Source: an uncultured Flavobacteriales bacterium
GTDB lineage: Bacteria > Bacteroidota > Bacteroidia > Flavobacteriales > UBA1820
Reading direction: 5' to 3'
DNA length: 18,659 bases
Assembly: GCA_959608625.1 (NCBI GenBank)
Contig: CAUHQV010000037.1
Location: 1-18,659 of the forward strand
Below are positions 14,125 to 18,659 of the stretch, one piece after another. Every line of letters begins with the position of its first letter. The first letter of the stretch is position 1. The translations under genes and the position numbers were made by a program. Below the pieces are notes generated by a model. That model saw nothing but the letters and a program-made list of their open reading frames with translations, made no database searches and was not told the origin of the DNA.

Positions 14125-15636
14125 TCACCGAACCCCTTTCATGGCCCGAAAAAGCAGAGGGGAAAGCAGCAGCAACAAGACGCCGGCTGCCAGAGACTGC
14201 CAGGCGATGAACTCGAACGATTGCATGGACGGAGCGATAGCCTGGGCTACCTTTTCCATCTGCTGGGCCATAAAGTTCCCAATCGCGATAGAACCCATCC
14301 ACAGACCCATCAGCACGTTGACGATACCGGCGGGTGAAAGTTTGGTCACCATGGACAGACCTACCGGCGACATGCACAATTCGGCACAGGTCTGTATGCA
14401 ATAAACCCCCAACAACCAAACCGCAGAAACCTTGACAATTTCCCCGTCTGGGCCTATAGTCAGGTTATAGGCATGGGACATGATAAAAAAGCTACCCGCC
14501 AGCAAAAGAAGCGATATGGCAAATTTCATCGGCGTGTTAGGGTTAGACTTCACCTTGTCCAGAAAAGTCCACAGAATCGAAAATACAGGCCCTAAAAGGA
14601 TCACAAAAAGCGGATTGATACTCTGAAAAAGAGACGCCGGAATGAACCCGCGGTCCGTCCGGATATTCGCGAACTCGGTAAAGGTCGTTCCTGCCTGTTC
14701 GAATCCGGCAAAGAATATGATATTAAATACCGCCAGGGCGAATATCACCGCTACCCGGCTCCATTGGGTTCCCCCACTGGTGCCTTTTATCACACTGGAA
14801 AAAATATAAATGGCCACTCCGAGCCCCAGCACCCAGTATACGATGCTCATAATATTTTCGGGCACATTTATGATCATAAAGATGATCAGCAGGATCACCG
14901 CCAAAACTCCCAGGGTCCAATATCCTATCGTGAACCAATCTTTACGTATCAACTGCATCTCTCCGGCAGGATGTTTGGGTGGCAGTCCGATCCCGGCCGT
15001 TGTAGTTCGGGAAACGTAAAATACGATAAGGCAGATAAACATACCGACAACCGCCGCCAGGAAACCGTATTTCCAGCCGATCTCTTCGCCGAAAAATCCC
15101 GAAGCGAACGGAGCGATAACGGCGCCGATATTGATGCCCATGTAGAATATCGTAAATCCTACGTCGCGGCGCGCATCATTCTGGGGATACACAGCCCCCA
15201 CCATAGCCGTCACATTGGGTTTGAAGAAACCATTACCCATTATCAACAGACCCAATCCCGCATACAGCAGGTATTTTTTCAGGGCCATCGTTTCCGGCGA
15301 AAATTCCGTTTCGGCATAAAACATGGCGCTGATAGCCAGCGAAAGCTGGCCGAACACCATCAGCAAAGCCCCGATATAGGTACATATTTTCTGCCCCAAT
15401 ATTTTATCGGCGAGGATACCGCCGATAATCGGGGTGACATAAACCATTCCGAGGTATATTCCGTATATGGACATCGCCTGGAGCCTGTCCATCCCGAATC
15501 CTCCCGTGGCAAATGTCGCCGTAAGGAACAGGAACAGCATAGCCCGCATGGTATAAAAGCTGAACCGTTCGCAGATCCCGGTGGAGAACACAGAAAGAAG
15601 CCCCATCGGTTGCCCGAAAAATGTTTTCTCTTTCAT
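14125..15636 (-). CDS. POT/PTR-family proton-dependent peptide transporter
   Basis: This 503-aa inner-membrane symporter imports di- and tripeptides with protons. It shows the POT fold: many membrane segments, the family segment G-I-Y-L-G-M-V-Y-V-T-P-I-I-G-G-I-L-A-D (about residues 55-73), and the PTR2 signature F-Y-M-G-I-N-I-G-A. The helix 1 motif is C-E23-R24-F-S-F-Y-T-M-R-A. The normal E-x-x-E-R form has Gly20 where the first Glu should be, so the proton-coupling site is partly altered. The ATG at 15636 gives the usual M-K-E-K-T-F-F-G-Q-P start before helix 1. It is transcribed divergently from tRNA-Leu and ends at the shared terminator. Confidence 0.93.
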   Translation of the reverse strand: MKEKTFFGQPMGLLSVFSTGICERFSFYTMRAMLFLFLTATFATGGFGMDRLQAMSIYGIYLGMVYVTPIIGGILADKILGQKICTYIGALLMVFGQLSLAISAMFYAETEFSPETMALKKYLLYAGLGLLIMGNGFFKPNVTAMVGAVYPQNDARRDVGFTIFYMGINIGAVIAPFASGFFGEEIGWKYGFLAAVVGMFICLIVFYVSRTTTAGIGLPPKHPAGEMQLIRKDWFTIGYWTLGVLAVILLIIFMIINVPENIMSIVYWVLGLGVAIYIFSSVIKGTSGGTQWSRVAVIFALAVFNIIFFAGFEQAGTTFTEFANIRTDRGFIPASLFQSINPLFVILLGPVFSILWTFLDKVKSNPNTPMKFAISLLLLAGSFFIMSHAYNLTIGPDGEIVKVSAVWLLGVYCIQTCAELCMSPVGLSMVTKLSPAGIVNVLMGLWMGSIAIGNFMAQQMEKVAQAIAPSMQSFEFIAWQSLAAGVLLLLLSPLLFRAMKGVR

Positions 15637-15739
15637 AATATACGTGTTAATTGTTTTTTTCTGAGCGCTAATTTATGGATTATAATCTACACAGGGGGCC
15701 AAGAAACGGTTTTTTTGAGGCTCATGCCAAGGAAAAGTT

Positions 15740-15768
15740 TTGTAGGGAAAAAAAACGCCTTATATTTG
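15740..15768 (+). promoter_or_regulatory. Promoter of tRNA-Leu
   Basis: TTG (15740-15742), an 18-bp spacer and TATATTTG (15761-15768) match the Bacteroidota sigma-ABfr consensus fully. The tRNA begins 11 bases after the -7 box. Confidence 0.8.
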
Positions 15769-15778
15769 CAGTGCTTTA

Positions 15779-15862
15779 GCCCGGATGGCGGAATCGGTAG
15801 ACGCACTGGACTCAAAATCCAGCGCCCGTAAGGGTGTGCGGGTTCGACCCCCGCTCCGGGTA
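15779..15862 (+). tRNA. tRNA-Leu (anticodon CAA)
   Basis: A full cloverleaf can be drawn. The acceptor stem is GCCCGGA with TCCGGGT. The D arm contains the class II G-G-T-A-G-A. The anticodon stem CTGGA/TCCAG encloses the loop CTCAAAA, giving anticodon CAA (reads UUG). A long variable arm (about CGCCCGTAAGGGTG) is present as expected for Leu, and the T arm is GCGGG-TTCGACC-CCCGC. The discriminator is A and no CCA is encoded. Confidence 0.95.
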
Positions 15863-15867
15863 CAATG

Positions 15868-15900
15868 GCCTTGCAATAATAGATTTGCAAGGCTTTTTTT
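15868..15900 (+). terminator. Terminator after tRNA-Leu
   Basis: GCCTTGCAA (15868-15876) pairs with TTGCAAGGC (15885-15893), with an 8-base loop and a run of seven T. It lies 5 bases after the tRNA. Confidence 0.88.
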
Positions 15901-16393
15901 ATTTTTCCTTTACAGGCTCCGAACCCGCCTCGACTTTATTTCTCCAAAAGATCGAGCGGAACAAGAATCGCACCAGTGGCCCGGCGACAAATAGCTGCAT
16001 GCACAAAGCGAACGGATAGTTTTTGGCAAACAGCGAAAGCCATTTAACCGGCAATTCCCCATCTATTTCATGTACCATGAATGTAATGAACAAACTCATG
16101 GTCGAGCACATAATCGTAACCATAGATATTGCCATTGCAAGCGCCTTAAAAAGATGCTTTCCAGCAGGATTTACAACTCTGAAAACCAATTTGACGGACA
16201 AGGGCTTTGCGATGGCCAATTCATACAGCACAGCGAAGGAATAAGGCAGCCACATACTTCCTAAAGCGGCCCAAAACATCGTGTATTCGAGCTTTCCGGA
16301 ATTTCCGGCAATATTATAAAGGGAGATCGAAAAGGCCATGACAAAGACCATCATGGCAGTAAAAACAACACTTTGTAATCTAGTCTGAAGCAT
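15899..16393 (-). CDS. DUF2798-like small membrane protein
   Basis: This 164-aa protein has four hydrophobic membrane segments (about residues 7-28, 40-60, 83-105 and 124-148) in two similar halves. Each half starts with a basic-amphipathic stretch and a methionine-rich helix (A-M-M-V-F-V-M-A-F and A-M-A-I-S-M-V-T-I-M). That two-repeat design is what I recall for DUF2798 proteins, whose role is unknown. The C-terminal tail is short and charged. The stop codon sits in the T-run of the tRNA terminator on the other strand. A good promoter lies about 100 bases upstream. Confidence 0.75.
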   Translation of the reverse strand: MLQTRLQSVVFTAMMVFVMAFSISLYNIAGNSGKLEYTMFWAALGSMWLPYSFAVLYELAIAKPLSVKLVFRVVNPAGKHLFKALAMAISMVTIMCSTMSLFITFMVHEIDGELPVKWLSLFAKNYPFALCMQLFVAGPLVRFLFRSIFWRNKVEAGSEPVKEK

Positions 16394-16496
16394 ATCAATC
16401 CAGTTTTTAAATAACCATATCTGCCGCGCCTATGGTCATAACTGGACTTACGCACAATCGTACTACTCGTTACTGTTCTTTTTGGCTGTGGTTATA

Positions 16497-16524
16497 CAAA
16501 AATACAAATTTTCTTGAAAACCAA
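16497..16524 (-). promoter_or_regulatory. Promoter of the DUF2798-like gene
   Basis: On the minus strand TTG (16524-16522), a 17-bp spacer and TATTTTTG (16504-16497) match the Bacteroidota consensus. Transcription would start near 16490, giving a leader of about 95 nt. Confidence 0.6.
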
Positions 16525-16555
16525 ATGCCGCAAAAAACAGAGAAAAATTACCCAT

Positions 16556-16585
16556 AAAAAACCGGCGGCCTAAAAAGGCCGCCGG
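16556..16585 (-). terminator. Terminator after the susD-like gene
   Basis: CCGGCGGCC and GGCCGCCGG form a perfect 9-bp stem with a 6-base loop. On the minus strand a run of six T follows. It lies about 25 bases after the susD-like stop codon. Confidence 0.9.
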
Positions 16586-16609
16586 CAATATTCAAATCTA
16601 CTTCAAGAA

Positions 16610-18659
16610 TTAGAGTTCACTTGCATACCCTTCATTCTGGGTAAGAGTATATCCTTTATTCTTGTAGTAAACGATCTGGCTGATAGGAACGCAAGAGAGC
16701 CAGCTACGCTGCTGAGAAGCAGCACTCATCACGTTCAAATTGTGCTGGCTTACGATCAGCCAACCGCGCATTCTCTCCATAGAAGTGATGACCGTAGCCT
16801 CGTCTATGTCGGTAAATGTGCCGCCGGGCTTGTCGCCTGCCTGCCATTTGATATCCGGGGTCGTACCAAAGCTAAAGGTAAGCTTGTAGTTCTCCCATAT
16901 CCGGTTTTCTCCGTCCGGAGCTACAACCCAAAGTCTGGGAGCCAGCGTGAGGAATGTGTTCAGGGCAACGAAATCCTGCCGCTCCTGACCTACGATAGCA
17001 GGGTCATTCGTCGTATCAGCTATTCTAGCCAGGTAAGATGCCTTCCACTTCAGATACAGCTGATCCAGTTCGAAGTAAGCGCCGCACTGGTACAGGTTGC
17101 CTTCCGGAGTAGCCGTGGAATACTTGAAGCCCGTAGGATCCTGCGAAGGCCATCCGGTTATCGGATCACCGCCGTTGTATTGTCCGGTATAACCCGTAGT
17201 AACATCATCCGGTTCAACGCAATATCTACCAGGATTCGTATCGAAACGTGTCATATAAGGAAGGAACAGACCGAAAGCGCGGAGGTCTTTGTTGCGAACC
17301 CAATCGGAGAAGCATTCTACCGTACGTTCGCGGCGGATCTCCCACAGCAGCGGGTCAAAGTCCCCACGGAACGGATCCGTCGGATAGTTATTCAAAATAA
17401 GGGGAGGTACGTTCTGGGGAGCCAGGGCCGGGTTTTTCACACCGACAGCCAGCGGTCTATTACGAACCACGTTGATAGATTGGTCCAAATCCGCTTGTGT
17501 AACGGCAGCACCGCCCAAACCATCTGCCAGCTCTGCCTTAGCAGCGAGCCAGGTAAGCAGCAGGTCCGAATAACGGTATATCGGCGCATTGGTAATATTG
17601 TAAGGAGCCGTCAGCACGTTGATTTTCTGAGCGTCCACGAACAATAAATCTTCGTATTCGCGAGGGAAAATCGCACGCACATAGTAACGCGTAGCCGAGT
17701 TGCCGATATACGGGCCGGTAAAAGCGCCGATCTGAGCACCTACAGTCATCTGGCGAACAGAACGAATCTGAGCTTCCAGACGGGGATCCTTGTTCTTAAG
17801 AAGAGCATTGTCCGCCATGGTGTACAGCTTGCCGTAATTAGCAGCATCGCCGGCATTAGGGATAACAGTCGTTTCGCTCGGCTGAAGCTTGCCGTCCCAG
17901 AACAGCACTACGTTGCGTACGTAATGGGCATTGGGGGCAGCTCCTCCTGAATCGGCGTTCTGTCCGTCGGAGATGAGGTTTCCGCGGTAAGTCGTCATGG
18001 AGTGCTTTATCTGCGGCGTAGAATAATAACGGGACATTATGACCCCTTTATTTGCGCTCAGGTTATCGCTGGTGTATTCAGCACGCATATCCGACTGAAT
18101 GGAGAACTTACCGGATTCCTTCACGATGGTAGCCCACTCTAAGGATTTCTTAAGGCACTTTTCAGCATAAGTCTTGTTACCAGCGAAACGGTCGGCAGGA
18201 CCATACTTCTGCCAGCAACCGATCCAGAACATCCAGCGGGCTGCAGCCGTAGCAACGATGTACTTATTGATCAGGTTGTTACCGCCGTCGTCTACGCGGC
18301 AGTGATCAACAGCGTACTGGAAGTCAGCGATTACTTTATCGATTATACCCGGTTCACCATTTTTCTCATAAATATCCTCGCGGTCTTTGCAAAGGATTTT
18401 TATATCATCCTCAGCCTTATCGAAATAAGGCACGTTACCGAAGCCCCAAACCAGGTCGGCATAACGGAAACCGCGGATAAACCGGGCAACGCCGAGCCAG
18501 TGTTCATAGGCTTCTGTGGAAAGAGCAGCTTTGGAACGGTTTTCCACACGGTCAATGAACACATTGGCGCGGCGGATCCAGATATAGGCATCGCCCCAGC
18601 TTTCCTCGTTCAAATAGGAAGTGGAGTTCGATGCGGCACTCATTCCGGAGCTTGAATTT
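16610..18659 (-). CDS. SusD/RagB-family outer-membrane lipoprotein, 5' end outside window
   Basis: SusD-like lipoproteins bind glycans or peptides at the cell surface and work with a SusC-type TonB-dependent channel. The frame runs to the right edge, so the signal peptide and first helices are missing; the ATG at 18643 is internal. About 680 residues are visible. Family features are the early Y-L-N-E-E-S-W-G-D-A-Y-I-W-I-R-R-A-N-V-F segment, TPR-like helices (A-R-F-I-R-G-F-R-Y-A-D-L-V), the middle R-Y-S-D-L-L-L-T-W-L-A-A-K-A-E-L, the I-R-R-E-R-T-V-E-C segment, and the closing T-Q-N-E-G-Y near the C-terminus, like the usual Q-N-P-G-Y. It is last in its transcript, with a strong terminator after it. 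The matching susC gene is expected just upstream, outside the window. Confidence 0.92.
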   Translation of the reverse strand, partial: NSSSGMSAASNSTSYLNEESWGDAYIWIRRANVFIDRVENRSKAALSTEAYEHWLGVARFIRGFRYADLVWGFGNVPYFDKAEDDIKILCKDREDIYEKNGEPGIIDKVIADFQYAVDHCRVDDGGNNLINKYIVATAAARWMFWIGCWQKYGPADRFAGNKTYAEKCLKKSLEWATIVKESGKFSIQSDMRAEYTSDNLSANKGVIMSRYYSTPQIKHSMTTYRGNLISDGQNADSGGAAPNAHYVRNVVLFWDGKLQPSETTVIPNAGDAANYGKLYTMADNALLKNKDPRLEAQIRSVRQMTVGAQIGAFTGPYIGNSATRYYVRAIFPREYEDLLFVDAQKINVLTAPYNITNAPIYRYSDLLLTWLAAKAELADGLGGAAVTQADLDQSINVVRNRPLAVGVKNPALAPQNVPPLILNNYPTDPFRGDFDPLLWEIRRERTVECFSDWVRNKDLRAFGLFLPYMTRFDTNPGRYCVEPDDVTTGYTGQYNGGDPITGWPSQDPTGFKYSTATPEGNLYQCGAYFELDQLYLKWKASYLARIADTTNDPAIVGQERQDFVALNTFLTLAPRLWVVAPDGENRIWENYKLTFSFGTTPDIKWQAGDKPGGTFTDIDEATVITSMERMRGWLIVSQHNLNVMSAASQQRSWLSCVPISQIVYYKNKGYTLTQNEGYASEL

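Noticed and set aside
14764..15831. 355-aa plus-strand ORF antisense to the POT gene
   Set aside because: It lies almost entirely within the POT coding region and runs into the tRNA. The composition (many His, Gln, Arg) is typical of a shadow frame.
15779..15862. tRNA-Leu as the insertion site of the integrase element
   Set aside because: It is about 9 kb from the integrase on the other side of core genes, and no partial copy of its 3' end is visible near 6751-7046.
18641..18643. ATG at 18643 as the start of the SusD-like protein
   Set aside because: The frame continues upstream to the window edge, and the SusD signal peptide and first helices are missing, so the real start is outside.
1..18659. 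CRISPR array or long tandem repeats
   Set aside because: No regularly spaced repeats of CRISPR length were seen. The only short tandem repeat noted is the 10-mer pair at 6825-6845.

Overview
The window looks like a piece of a Bacteroidota (Bacteroidales) chromosome. The evidence is a SusD-type lipoprotein gene, Bacteroidota-style promoters (TTG, then 17-20 bp, then TAnnTTTG) before several genes, a tRNA without an encoded CCA end, and a Bacteroidota-type tyrosine recombinase. The GC-rich core (roughly 50-60 % by eye) would suit an Alistipes-like genus, but that placement is a guess.

Left third (1 to about 6950): part of an integrative element, all genes on the minus strand. In transcription order these are a tyrosine recombinase, an unrecognised 325-aa protein, a terminator, an excisionase-like HTH protein overlapping a phage/plasmid gene II/X-like replication protein, a terminator, and a very AT-rich gene (about 30 % GC) that runs off the left edge. 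This last gene is the most unusual item. Its reading frame is open for 903 codons. It starts with a calcineurin-like metallophosphoesterase, continues through about 290 residues I cannot assign, and carries a clear Hsp90/HtpG-type GHKL ATPase domain. A phosphoesterase fused to an Hsp90-like ATPase, as AT-rich cargo of a mobile element, is a reasonable candidate for an undescribed defence or conflict effector.

Middle (7047 to 12262): ordinary core genes on the plus strand with short gaps. They are a Tsp/Prc-like C-terminal processing protease, a DppC-like ABC permease without partners in view, and a long amidophosphoribosyltransferase-like protein, closed by a strong terminator. Next comes a CorA-type Mg2+ transporter (12504 to 13433). 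Its leader holds two tandem mini-ORFs and a hairpin just before the start, an arrangement that recalls Mg2+-sensing leader peptides. A small protein with a very acidic tail follows.

Right third: a POT-family peptide/H+ symporter (minus strand) shares a bidirectional terminator with the acidic-protein gene. Then come tRNA-Leu(CAA) with its own promoter and terminator, a DUF2798-like membrane protein (minus strand), and a SusD/RagB lipoprotein gene (minus strand) cut off by the right edge, whose SusC partner would be expected outside the window.
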